Of a DNA stretch of 64,000 bases, positions 46,476 to 57,150 are shown piece by piece; position 1 is the stretch's first letter, and every line of letters starts with the position of its first letter. This DNA comes from Sophora flavescens. Lineage: Eukaryota > Streptophyta > Magnoliopsida > Fabales > Fabaceae. A program made the translations under genes and the position numbers. Below the pieces are notes generated by a model. It saw nothing but the letters and a program-made list of their open reading frames with translations, was not told the DNA's origin and did not search any database. Where the stretch lies: contig CM061062.1 of assembly GCA_030762895.1 (NCBI GenBank), forward strand, positions 287,490,397-287,554,396, written 5' to 3'.

Positions 46476-47415
46476 ACGAGGGATTGAAAAAAAAATTTAT
46501 TAACTATTTTGGTTCATGTTATTTTTTAGAAACATGATGAGTTAGAACCCTCTCCTTTTTCATGTGATTGGGCCAAAAGCAAGAAGTAGACCCAACTTCA
46601 GTTTTTATTATCAAATATATTTCCTACATAAAAGAGGAACAAAAGACTGGCAGCTGGCCCAAAATCCACGATCAAAACAAAAAATAGATAAGAAAAGGAG
46701 AGCAACCAGATGAGAGAAAGAAAAGAACAGACCTTACCCCCTCACCACTGAAACGAAACGCAGAAGACAGAGGAGCAAGAGGCGTAGTGACGGCGAGGCT
46801 CGAACGGCGGTGGGGTCGTGGTGGCTGGCGCTACCGCGACGGTGGTTCGTGACGCTGATACGGACGGGAGCAGATCTGGTACTGCGTGGGTAGATTGGTG
46901 GATGATTCTGAAGAGGAGCTGTGGTGGCGGATCTGGCTTGGTGCTGCAGTGATGGTGGCAGGCAGCGGCGAAAATGGGGGCCGTGGCTGTAGTGGACGGC
47001 TTTCGCGGCGGAGTCGCGTTCGCGCGACTGAGATAGCGACGGCACACGGAGCTGTTCACGTATGATGCGGGTCGCGTGTGGTGGTCCTCCCTTCGTCGTG
47101 CGGCGGCCGGCGGTCACGGTGTAGAGGGTGGTGGCGCGGCTGGTGTAGCAAGGGAGAAGGAGAAGAGAACTTGGAGTTTTCAAAGTGGAGGAAGAAGAAG
47201 AAAATGCTATGCTGTTGGACAAAGAAAATGTCGTGGAAGAAGAGGAGGTGAAGAGAGGTCTCTGGGTGATTTTCCTTTTTCTTCTCTCTTCAAAATTTTA
47301 ATTTTTTCTGCGTGCTTCCCCCCTTTGTTGTTTCTGTTGGGTCCTTTTTATAGAAGAAGATGAACTTTTCTCAATGTCATTGGGACCTTGTAAGCTTGAG
47401 TGTTGCAGAGGTTAC

Positions 47416-48955
47416 TGATAAGCCTCTGGCTTATCTAGTTTTATGACTAGTTGAACTAGGGTTTATGTGCCAATCAGTCGAGTTCACTCTCGTTTTCGCC
47501 CAAATTTGCCTTGTTTTGTTCCTAAGTTGGACTTTGACTCGTTTTGCATCTTTTGTGTAGTTTTTAGCTTATTTTGGATAGAATTATGCTTTTGGTTGCT
47601 TTTGGTGTTTTCAGGTCAATAAGTGAAGCTCCGGGAGTCAAGGAAAGCCAAGAAATAGTGGAAATTGCACTGAGACACACTCCCCAGCCTCGCCGAGAGA
47701 CCAAGGTCAACAAAGCAGCAAAAGTCATCATTTCTGGATCGCCACGCGAAAATCTTCTCGCCCCGCGAGAGTCTGAAGACCTGCAAGACAGAGACTATCA
47801 CGGCATAGCCGTGATTGAGGTCATGGCTGTGAAAAGTTTAGGTTTGAAGTCTCGCCCCGCGAGAGACATCTCGCCTCGCGAGAGCCTGAAGACCCTGGAA
47901 GACAGAGACCATCACGGCCCAGTCGTGATGAATGTCACGGCTGTGACAGATTGAAGTTGGAAGACTCGCCCCGCGAACACACCCTCGCCTCGCGAAAATC
48001 CAAACCTGAATGCGCGCCAAAACTAAAATTCGCGTCGCGAGGATAAGCTCGCCCCGCGAGTGGACGAAAAACAGAATCCTTATTTAAAGGCTGTTGCAGA
48101 TCAGAATGGGGAGAGCTTTTGGAGATCCGAATCCTAGTAGGGTTTTTCCACTGTAGAGTAGTGTTTAGGCCAGATTTCTTTTCTCTTTGGAGCTGCGTCT
48201 CCTCTTTTTCTTTTCTTTTTATTTTACGATGGTGGTTAAGTCCGATTGTTTGTCTATGAGCATGAGGAACTAATCCCGTCGTCCGAGGGATCAATGAAGC
48301 CGCCCATGGCGGTGTAGCGTTCATGTGATGTATGATTTTCTCCCCTTCTCTCAATACATGTTTTCCAATTCTGATTTGATTGCGTTGATCATATGTTTTG
48401 CGTGATTAACTAGTTAAACGTGTTTGAGGCCGAACGGCGATTCGCGTTTTAGAACTTGGATTGGAATCACTAATCGAATAATGAGCACGACAGTGGATTT
48501 AGGAGATTAGTGCAACCTTATAGGGAACAAGAATTAACCAAATTCGAGATTAGGATTATGAGACCTAGTAAGTAATTAATCCAATCGTCGAATACGTCCT
48601 ATTGAGCACGACAGTGGATATAGGAGAATTTAGGGGTCCCGGTTGACATTGTAATTGAACTTAGGGAGGAATTTATCGTCACTTGGGTTTGCATGATTGG
48701 GTAGGTGGATTTGTGACCTTGGACATTTTAATTTCAGATTTTTAGTTAATTAGTTTAATAGATTGTTAATTGAATTTCGATCCTATTCTCTCTTCTCTCT
48801 CTCTCAACCACCTTCTGTAACTTGACCAAACGTATCTGATTTTCCGCGGATTAGTCGAATTGGTAGCCCAATCCCTGAGTTCGACCTCGGTAATTACTTA
48901 CCGTGTTTCTTTTATTACTTGCGACGACCCGGTACACTTGCCGGCGTCACCAACA
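47416..48955 (+). repeat. 5' LTR of the gag-only element
   Basis: 1540 bp. The U3 part (47680-48065) has many short GC-rich palindromes of the form CTCGCCCCGCGAG and also ATCACGGC...GCCGTGAT. A TATA-like TATTTAAAG at 48081-48089 probably sets the transcript start near 48115. The half after that is identical to the 3' LTR. Confidence 0.9.
48081..48089 (+). promoter_or_regulatory. TATA-like box of the gag-only element
   Basis: TATTTAAAG follows the palindrome-rich block and precedes a purine-rich then pyrimidine-rich leader. The 3' LTR has the same motif. Confidence 0.5.
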
Positions 48956-48961
48956 AGTTTT

Positions 48962-48976
48962 TGGCGCCGTTGCCGG
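48962..48976 (+). other. Primer binding site (tRNA-Asp type)
   Basis: TGGCGCCGTTGCCGG, 6 bp after the 5' LTR, matches the complement of the CCA-end of plant tRNA-Asp over 15 positions. Confidence 0.85.
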
Positions 48977-49093
48977 TGATTGGCACAACCAATTTTCCTA
49001 ATTTTAGGAAATTCGATTGATTGGTTAAGTTGATTTTTTATTTTTATTTTTCTGTTATTTCTTTATTATTTTTCTCTACTTCTTTGATTCCAC

Positions 49094-50279
49094 TTGGTCT
49101 TGCCTTGTTTTGTATGCGAGGTACACGAAGGAATGCTTCCGGGTTGCAAATATTGTAATGGGAACCATGACACTTGGAGTTGTCCGTTCTACTTCTCTCA
49201 AGAATATGTGGAACCATGGCATAATTTCTATGACAGCGTGCCCCAGAACAACTATCAGAGTCAATCAATATTGGGGTGATATGAGTAGAGACCATCCGGA
49301 TTTCACTTGGAGTAATGATGGCGGTGGTCTAGCCTGGCAGCCACAACCTCAACAAAATTGGCAGCAACAACCTCAACAGGATGGTGGAAGACGACCTTGG
49401 GAGTTGGCTCTTGAGAGGACAATTGCGGCAATTGATAAGATGGCCCATCAACAACAACCTTGGGAGTTGGCTCTTGAGAGAGCAAATGCGGTAATTGATA
49501 AGATGGCCACATCATTTGAGAAGGCGAATGCGGCATTAGAGATGAAGATTGCCCAACTCGCAAGGCAACTAAATGAGCATCTCCAAGAGACTTTCCCAGT
49601 TGATACCGAGAACGACCCTAAGAACCAATGCAATGCCACAACAACTAGAAGCAGTGGGGTGTTGGGATATGACTGGGATGTAACTAGTTCTCAGGGAGTT
49701 GAGGAAGAACTACCACATGTTGAGGAAGAACAACCGGAGGAAAAGGAATTGACAAGCGATAAGTCCCCGGAACAACCACATGTTGAGGAAGAGCAACCTA
49801 AGGAAGAGGAGTTGACAAGTGACAAGGCACCGGAGCAAGGGGGTAGAGAGCAAAATGAAGATAAAGTGGTAGAGGATTTCACCATGCTTGCCAAGCAACC
49901 TGATTTTGATGCGTTAAATAAATATGTTGGCTTGCATGCATGTGTGGACACCGGTAAGTTAGACCCTCCCACTTGTCTGGCACACTTCCTCGTGAAGACA
50001 CAATTTGACCCAAGAGGAAGTGAGTTCATCATTGCGGAGGTCAAAGAAGTTTTCACACTCAGACTAGATGGAAGTATGGATAGAGTCATATTGCTCCTAC
50101 AAGGGCCACTTCACAAACCATGGGATCCGGGTGGAGGATTTGATATGATGTGCGTCTCTTGGCCCTTGTACCACAGACTATGGGATCCAGGTGGATGCTT
50201 CTTAATAAGTCAGGCTCGGGACGTTAAACAAGCGCTACTTGGGAGGCAACCCAAGCTAGGTATCCCTCTCTTTTCCTAA
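49094..50279 (+). pseudogene. Gag-like frame of the TR-GAG element, frameshifted
   Basis: The zinc-knuckle part lies in one frame (49094-49279): CKYCNGNHDTWSC, a C-x2-C-x3-H-x4-C motif as in Athila-like gag. The rest lies in another frame (about 49280-50279). There a Gln-rich stretch is followed by two related blocks (PWELALERTIAAIDKM and PWELALERANAVIDKM), a helix with QLARQLNEHL, and TTTRSSGV, the last resembling the TTRSG motif that closes many gag proteins. After that comes a duplicated acidic block (PHVEEEQP...LTSDK, about residues 205-246 of the long frame). No capsid N-terminal part and no enzymes are present. The frameshift might be bridged by ribosomal slippage, but decay is the simpler view. 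Confidence 0.7.
50238..50255 (+). other. Conserved-looking hairpin CTTGGGAGGCAACCCAAG
   Basis: A 6-bp perfect stem with an AGGCAA loop, inside GACGTTAAACAAGCGCTACTT context. I recall the GGGAGGCAACCC core from Athila-like gypsy elements at the end of their coding part, which suggests an RNA signal kept in this non-autonomous copy. Confidence 0.5.
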
Positions 50280-51626
50280 CTTTTGTTTTGTTTTTGTTTT
50301 TGCTTTGTTTTTGTTTGTCACTCTTGAATAATTTGAGAAGATCAAGAGTTTGTGTATGAATAGTGTGTCGGCAAGCTTGTTGGGTCTTGATTAAATTGCG
50401 CATAGATTGATTGCATGAATTATTTTGACCATCGATGATTTCCCCCTAGGTTCTGATAATAGAAAAGTTTATCCCCACTTAAAAATTGAAAACTGAACTT
50501 TGAGAATTTTGTTGTGATTACTTGATTTATGATAAGTTTGGGGTGAGGAGGGTGTACACACTAGGAATCGTATCTCGGTCAAACAATTTGCAAAATGTCC
50601 AGGTGAGGATTTGAGCCTCCAACTCTGTTTTTGAATGTGTGAATCACTGTTAAATTGCACTTTCCCGAATTTGCTTGAATCTCTATATGGTTTGCATGTT
50701 TATGTGTTGCATCAAATGATTTAGGCAATTTTCTTTGAATTAACTTCTTGGCCTAAAAAGGACCAACCCTAATGCATGTTCCCTAGTTAGCCACATTGAG
50801 CCTAATTGACCTATTGTTTCTTGATGACCCTATATTACAAGCCAAAATCTGAAAAACCATGTTAACCCAATCTTAGGATTAGGAGAGCATGGAAGCGTAG
50901 CAAGAGAATGGTTGTGAGGAACTAAGTTTGGGGTGGCTACAAGGTGATGTGTCATATTGGGGGTGAGAAAAAGAAAAATAAAGGTTGAAAAAAAAAATTG
51001 CCAAAAGAAAAGGGGCAAAACAAAAAGATTAGCAAGGAAAAGGATGTAGTCACCCGAGCCCAAATGAAAAATGGAAAAAGGAATTTGAGTGGAAAAAGTG
51101 TCAAAATGCTCATGCCCTCTTAGTTCCTAGGGACTTAAGCCTAAATATCCTTCATTATCCTACCCTTAGCCAGGCCCCATTACAACCTTTGAAAGACCTG
51201 TTGATGTTGCATGCATGTTTTCGTGGGAACTATGTTTGAGATGAAAATCAAATTCATGGGAAGTGCTCTTAGAATGTGAAAGTGAGTGAAAAGTTGATAG
51301 CCTAGACAAACTTGAGCGAATGAGTGAAATACTACATGCCCTTGTGAGGAAGGCAATTGCTTGAAATTGGTGATCTTCTTTTTGTGTGTGACTCTGAACC
51401 TCAACTTAGATTAATGAATGCATGAATGATGAAGTTCTCAAATTGTTTAAAGTAAATGAATGCGGGGATTACGTTGATGCAAGGGGGGGAAGTCATTGGA
51501 GAAAAACTGTTTTGATTGCATGAAATTTGTGCGAAATCGATTGATTCCTTTAGGCTTGCCAAGTCTTGAGTCATTTTTGAGTTTTAGCTTGCTTGGGGAC
51601 AAGCAAGGTTTAAGTTTGGGGTGTTT
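50280..51626 (+). other. Non-coding interior of the gag-only element
   Basis: No enzyme domain. The polypurine-type motif TAAGTTTGGGGTG occurs three times (50533, 50923, 51611); the last lies 3 bp before the 3' LTR and is the probable polypurine tract. At 50960-51060 the strand is purine-rich. Confidence 0.6.
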
Positions 51627-53169
51627 TGATAAGCCTCTGGCTTATCTAGTTTTATGACTAGATGAACTAGGGTTTATGTGCCAATCAGTCGAGTTCACTC
51701 TCGTTTTCGCCCAAATTTGCCTTGTTTTGTTCCTAAGTTGGACTTTGACTCGTTTTGCGTCTTTTGTGTAGTTTTTAGCTTATTTTGGATAGAATTATGC
51801 TTTTGGTTGCTTTTGGTGTTTTCAGGTCAATAAGTGAAGCTCCGGGAGTCAAGGAAAGCCAAATTGCAATTCTGGAGACACTCGCCCCACGAGTGTATTC
51901 TCTCCCCGCGAGACTGAAGGTCAACAAAGCAGCAAAAGTCATCATTTCTGGATCGCCACGCGAAAATCTTCTCGCCCTGCGAGAGTCTGAAGACCTACAA
52001 GACAGAGACTATCATGGCATAGCCGTGATTAAGGTCACGGCTGTGAAAAGTTTAGGTTTGAAGTCTCGCCCCGCGAGAGACATCTCGCCTCGCGAGAGCC
52101 TGAAGACCCTGGAAGACAGAGACCATCACGGCCCAGCCGTGATGAATGTCAAGGCTGTGACAGATTGAAGTTGGAAGACTCGCCCCGCGAACACACCCTC
52201 GCCTCGCGAAAATCCAAACTTGAATGCGCGCCAAATCTAAAATTCGCGTCGCGAGGATAAGCTCGCCCCGCGAGTGGACGAGAAACAGAATCCTTATTTA
52301 AAGGTTGTTGCAGATCAGAATGGGGATAGCTTTTGGAGATCCGAATCCTAGTAGGGTTTTTCCACTGTAGAGTAGTGTTTAGGCCAGATTTCTTTTCTCT
52401 TTGGAGCTGCGTCTCCTCTTTTTCTTTTCTTTTTATTTTACGATGGTGGTTAAGTCCGATTGTTTGTCTATGAGCATGAGGAACTAATCCCGTCGTCCGA
52501 GGGATCAATGAAGCCGCCCATGGCGGTGTAGCGTTCATGTGATGTATGATTTTCTCCCCTTCTCTCAATACATGTTTTCCAATTCTGATTTGATTGCGTT
52601 GATCATATGTTTTGCGTGATTAACTAGTTAAACGTGTTTGAGGCCGAACGGCGATTCGCGTTTTAGAACTTGGATTGGAATCACTAATCGAATAATGAGC
52701 ACGACAGTGGATTTAGGAGATTAGTGCAACCTTATAGGGAACAAGAATTAACCAAATTCGAGATTAGGATTATGAGACCTAGTAAGTAATTAATCCAATC
52801 GTCGAATACGTCCTATTGAGCACGACAGTGGATATAGGAGAATTTAGGGGTCCCGGTTGACATTGTAATTGAACTTAGGGAGGAATTTATCGTCACTTGG
52901 GTTTGCATGATTGGGTAGGTGGATTTGTGACCTTGGACATTTTAATTTCAGATTTTTAGTTAATTAGTTTAATAGATTGTTAATTGAATTTCGATCCTAT
53001 TCTCTCTTCTCTCTCTCTCAACCACCTTCTGTAACTTGACCAAACGTATCTGATTTTCCGCGGATTAGTCGAATTGGTAGCCCAATCCCTGAGTTCGACC
53101 TCGGTAATTACTTACCGTGTTTCTTTTATTACTTGCGACGACCCGGTACACTTGCCGGCGTCACCAACA
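51627..53169 (+). repeat. 3' LTR of the gag-only element
   Basis: 1543 bp. It is identical by eye to the 5' LTR over the last 840 bp, but differs at about 15 single sites and in one 60-80 bp block (51859-51912) in the first 700 bp. Confidence 0.9.
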
Positions 53170-53174
53170 GTTAC

Positions 53175-53576
53175 CATGCTCAGGTCCCTTTCAATTCCCA
53201 TTTCTATGTCTCTTTTCTCTGATCTAGGCATAAACTACTTCCCAAGCTCTGAAAATTAACTAAAAATGGAGATTGATTACTTGAGCTTTGGGGGGAGATT
53301 TTGACAGTTGCATTGGCATCCTTGAGCAGCCCCCATCTGAGTGTTGCTTCATTCAAGAATGCTTGGGAGCATGCTGGTTAGAAAATAAAACTGATGGGGA
53401 AAGATCATAGTGGAGATTGTGTTTGTTGGGAAGGAAAAATGGAAAAAGATATCTGACAAGTTCTATCTATTTATTTATTTTATTTTTATTATTATTATTT
53501 TTTAATCAGAAACCAGATGTATTGATTTGTTTAAGTTAGCTTGTTAAAAGGAACCGGACAAAATTAGGTGTTCACA
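53175..53576 (-). other. Right portion of the Tat 3' LTR
   Basis: U3 end of the LTR on the minus strand. It contains an ATTATTATTATT run at about 53487-53498 and no reading frame of interest. Confidence 0.5.
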
Positions 53577-53593
53577 GCTGCCCCTCTTTACTT
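53577..53593 (-). other. Polypurine tract of the Tat element
   Basis: On the minus strand AAGTAAAGAGGGGCAGC directly precedes the LTR start TGTGAACACC. It primes plus-strand DNA synthesis in such elements. Confidence 0.8.
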
Positions 53594-53772
53594 GTTTCTT
53601 AGTAGATACTAGGTGTAACCGTAGTTAACCGATTATCGTTATAAGAAACTAGTAAAGACAAGAACTTCAATTTTTGTCTGGGGTACACTGACAAGCAAAG
53701 GACCTGTGTCTACAAACCGATTTCCTGTAAAGAATCCGCGGGTTAGATTGCCCACTTAGATTTACACATAAA

Positions 53773-54460
53773 AGCTTGCGGGGTGGATTGCCCGTCATAA
53801 GCCCGAACAAAAGATAAAGAGCTTACGGGGTGGATTGCCCTTCAGAAGCTCGAACAGAGAGATAAATGAGAGCTTACGGGGTAGATTGCCAGTTAGAAGC
53901 TCGAACAGAAAGCTAAATGAGCTTATAGGGTGGATTACCCGTCATAAGCTCGAACAAAAGATAAAAAAAGCTTACGGGGTGGATTACCCGTCAGAAGCTC
54001 GAACTGAAAGATAAAAGAGCTTACGGGTTGGATTGCTCGTCAGAAGCTCGAACGGAAAGATAAAAGAGCCTACGAGGTGGATTGCCCGTCAGAAGCTCGA
54101 ACTGAAAGATAAAAGAGCCTACGGGGTGGATTGCCCGTCAGAAGCTCGAACTGAAAGATAAAAGAGCTTACAGGGTGGATTGCCCGTCAGAAGCTCGAAC
54201 TGAAAGATAAAAGAGCTTACGGGGTGGATTGCCCGTCAAAAGCTCGAACGGAAAGATAAAAGAGCCTACGGGGTGGATTGCCCGTCAGAAGCTCGAACTG
54301 AAAGATAAAAGAGCCTACGGGGTGGATTGCCCATCAGAAGCTCGAACTGCAAGGTAAAAGAGCTTACGGGGTGGATTACCCGTCAGAAGCTCGAACTGAA
54401 AGATAAATGAGAGCTTACGGGGTGGATTGCCCATCAGAAGCTCGATCTGAAAGATAAATG
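53773..54460 (-). repeat. 14-copy tandem array of a 49-bp unit in the Tat 3' UTR
   Basis: The + strand unit starts AGC(T/C)TACGGGGTGGATTGCC and ends with GATAAAAG. Fourteen units, mostly 48-51 bp, lie head to tail. From unit 5 on, the AGCTTAC and AGCCTAC forms alternate in pairs (two T, two C), and units 6 and 10 share the variant GAACGGAAAG. This is a higher-order repeat of four units (about 196 bp). Tandem arrays at this place are known for Tat-lineage elements. Confidence 0.93.
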
Positions 54461-55404
54461 CTTGTGTGGCCATATAGACAAATGTAACATATGGATGTCG
54501 ATTTTTCTCACTGATGGAATGACAATGCGAAAATTCAAATAACTAGTTTTCAATTTACAGAAAAAAAGATGATGATGAGAACCCTTATTAATTTTGGGTA
54601 TGATGCAAAAGATTGATGATAAATTATTTCTTCTTTGCAGCTTCTTTTTCATTATTGGATTCTTGATCCTTTAAAAGCGTCGATCACAGTCAGTCTTGAG
54701 GATGAACTAAAAGAAGGCCCATCTCATCGGGGAGAGATATCTTGCACTCGGTTTTCTAATGGTAGACGTCTTTGATGATAATTATCCCAGTGGTTGATCT
54801 TTAATATTCCTTCCTTTCTTCAGTGCCCTTTATAGGGGAAGCGTCGTGTCCCCCCATGACCTTTCAAGCCTTTCTAAGGAATTCTAACTGCTTAAAGAAA
54901 ACCAATACTTGTTTTACATTTCAGTATATACTTGTCAGGATGAATGCACACACAAAAGTTAAGACAAATGGACCAAGGTAGCAAAACAAAGTAAAGGAAA
55001 TCAATGTCATTATATTTGGATTGAAAAAGGTGTACAAAGCATAAGTTGCAAAACATTGCGGAGTAGAATCACATCTCCTTAGGTGATGTCTCTCTCAATG
55101 ACTAATGTTAGTATCCCTCATACAATCTTGACTGCTCATTAAATGGATTCAGAGATGTTGTTTTCCCCAGTTTCATACATCCAACCTACTGACTGCCCCA
55201 GTTCATTGGCTTGACGATACTTCCATTGTTATATTTTTTATTTTTGAACCCTAACTTTTGCCTAGACCGCCTTTTCAGGTTTTCAGCCTAGCGGGTTGCT
55301 CTAACTTTTGCCTAGACTGTCTTTTCAGATTTTCAGTCTAGCGAGCTTTTCTTTTTCATTTTTCACTTTTTCTTTTCTTTTCTTCTTCCTCTTGGGAAGT
55401 GTGT
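54461..55404 (-). other. Tat 3' untranslated region
   Basis: Non-coding on both strands. Near 55255-55345 a 60-bp motif with TTTTGCCTAGAC and TTTTCAG(A/G)TTTTCAG(T/C)CTAGCG occurs twice. Confidence 0.6.
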
Positions 55405-57126
55405 TCAAGCATGATACTTTTTGACTGCATCTGAGTTTACAGGGAGTGGGAGATCTTCCCCATCCATCCTAGTGAGAATTAAAGCCCCCCCAGAGAATGC
55501 CTTTTTCACTACGTAAGGTCCGTAGTAGTTCGGGGTCCATTTCCCTCGATGATCCTTTTGGATTGGTAGAATCTTTTTAAGCACCAGGTCACCCTCCCGA
55601 AGCTGTCGCGGGCGTACCGTCTTCTCATAAGCCCTCATCAACCTTCTATGGTATAATTGACCGTGACACAATGCCCCTAATCTCTTCTCTTCAATGAGGT
55701 TCAATTGGTCTAGTCAATCCTGGACCCACTCAGCTTCTTCTAATTCTGCTTCTCTCAGTACTCTTAATGAGGGGATCTCTACTTCAATCAGGAACACTGC
55801 CTCCATCCCATAAACTAAAGAATATGGTGTTTCCCCTGTCGAGGTGCGAATAGAGGTACGATAGCCGTGTAAAGCAAAAGGTAACATCTCGTGCCAATCC
55901 TTATACGTCGCCACCATCTTTTGGACAATCTTCTTGATATTTTTATTAGCGGCCTCAACTGCCCCGTTCATCTTTGGGCGGTACGGAGAGGAATTATGAT
56001 GCTTTATCTTGAAATTTTCGCACATCTCCTTCATCATCTTGTTGTTCAAGTTGGTCGCATTATCAGTGATAATCTCACTCGGCAACCCATAACGACAAAT
56101 TAACTCTCTTTTGACAAATTTGATCACGACATTCCTGGTCACATTGGAATAAGATGCAGCCTCAACCCACTTGGTGAAATAATCGATGGCAACAAGAATG
56201 AAGTGATGTCCATTTGAAGCTTTTGTTTCGATGGGCCCGATCACATCCATTCCCCACATTGAGAACGGCCAGGGTGCCGACATGACATTCAAGGAAGATG
56301 GCGGCGCATGAACCTTATCAGCATATATTTGACACTTATGGCACTTCTTCGCATAATTAAAGCTATCAGCCTCCATTGTCAACCAATATTGGCTAGTCCT
56401 TAAGATTTTCCTGGTCATTGCATGACCGCTCGCGTGTGTTCCAAAAGATCCTTCATGTACCTCCTCAATTATCAGTTTAGCTTCTTTTGCGTCAACGCAC
56501 CTCAACAACACCATGTCATGGTTTCTTTTGTAGAGAATATCTCCATCTAAATAGAAACCCATTGCAAGTCTTCTTAGAGTTCTTTTGTCATTTTCCGAAG
56601 CGCCCGGAGGGTATTCCCTTCTTTGGATGAAGCATTTTATGTCATGGTACCACGGTTTTTGATCAGACTCTTCCTCTATCCCTTGACAATACGCAGGATG
56701 ATCACAACTTTCCATTTTGATGAGTGGTAGGTTCCTCTCGTCACTTACTTTGAACATTGAGGACAAGGTAGACAGTGCGTCAGCTAATTGATTATCTTCT
56801 CGGGAAATATGATGGAATGTGACTTCATCAAACTGCTCGATCAAACTTTTGATGTAATCATGGTACGGGATTAACTTGGCATCTCGGGTTTCCCATTCCC
56901 CTCTTAGCTGGTGGATGACTAATGCAGAGTCCCCATATACCTCCAGTATCCTTGGTTTTGCCTCTATTGCTGCCAAAATCCCTAGTGCACAAGCTTCGTA
57001 TTCGTCTATATTGTTTGTACAATCGAAGCAGAGCCTCGCAGTGAAAGGGAAATAATCATTTTCTGGTGAGATTAAGATTGCCCCGATTCCGTGGCCCATT
57101 GCATTAGAAGCTCCGTCAAATAACAA
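55405..57126 (-). pseudogene. Tat polyprotein: second RNase H and integrase
   Basis: From 57126 the frame opens with FDGASNAMGHGIGAIL, then EYEACALG and YGDSALVIHQLRGEWETRD, the archaeal-like RNase H that Tat elements carry in addition to the original one. Integrase follows: an H-H-C-C zinc domain (HEG...H...CHKCQ), then the DDE core with Asp in GMDVIGP, Asp in ITDNATNL and Glu in NGAVEAANK. After an in-frame TAG at 55714-55716 the C-terminal integrase part continues to 55405. Those motifs are intact, but the TAG and the breaks upstream leave no full polyprotein. The domains would remove the RNA template and join the cDNA to the chromosome. Confidence 0.9.
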
Positions 57127-57150
57127 GGTCCACTTTTCTTTTTCTGGTGA

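Larger units (their letters stand above)
47416..53169 (+). mobile_element. Complete non-autonomous LTR retrotransposon with gag only (TR-GAG type)
   Basis: LTRs 47416-48955 (1540 bp) and 51627-53169 (1543 bp) begin TGATAAGCC and end CACCAACA, and a perfect 5-bp duplication GTTAC flanks the unit (47411-47415 and 53170-53174). The primer site 48962-48976 (TGGCGCCGTTGCCGG) is complementary to the 3' end of plant tRNA-Asp, used by Athila-type elements. The 2.67-kb interior holds a gag-like frame but no protease, RT or integrase, so movement would depend on an autonomous relative. It inserted into the 3' LTR of the Tat element. An Athila-like parent is inferred from the primer site and the gag C-terminal motifs. 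Confidence 0.92.
46517..53576 (-). repeat. 3' LTR of the Tat element, split by a younger element
   Basis: On the minus strand the LTR starts TGTGAACACCTAATTTTG at 53576, directly after the polypurine tract. It continues to 53170, is interrupted by the 5.75-kb insertion 47416-53169, and resumes at 47415. Its end is placed near 46517 (minus-strand ...AATAACA), which is a guess. The part at 46730-47200 is unusually GC-rich for this window and yields chance open frames on both strands. About 1.3 kb of LTR would remain without the insertion. Confidence 0.5.

Noticed and set aside
46734..47363. Long open frames on both strands in a GC-rich patch (162 aa minus, 95 aa plus)
   Set aside because: Biased Arg/Ser/Pro or Gly/Arg composition, no motif, both strands open at once, and inside an LTR: an effect of base composition.
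47574..47954. 126-aa frame in the 5' LTR and its 127-aa counterpart in the 3' LTR (51785-52168)
   Set aside because: They lie in the U3 region before the promoter, are built on the palindromic CTCGC repeats and have no domain.
53773..54460. Regular 49-bp repeats that resemble a CRISPR array
   Set aside because: There are no unique spacers; the whole unit repeats. The place in a retrotransposon 3' UTR explains it.
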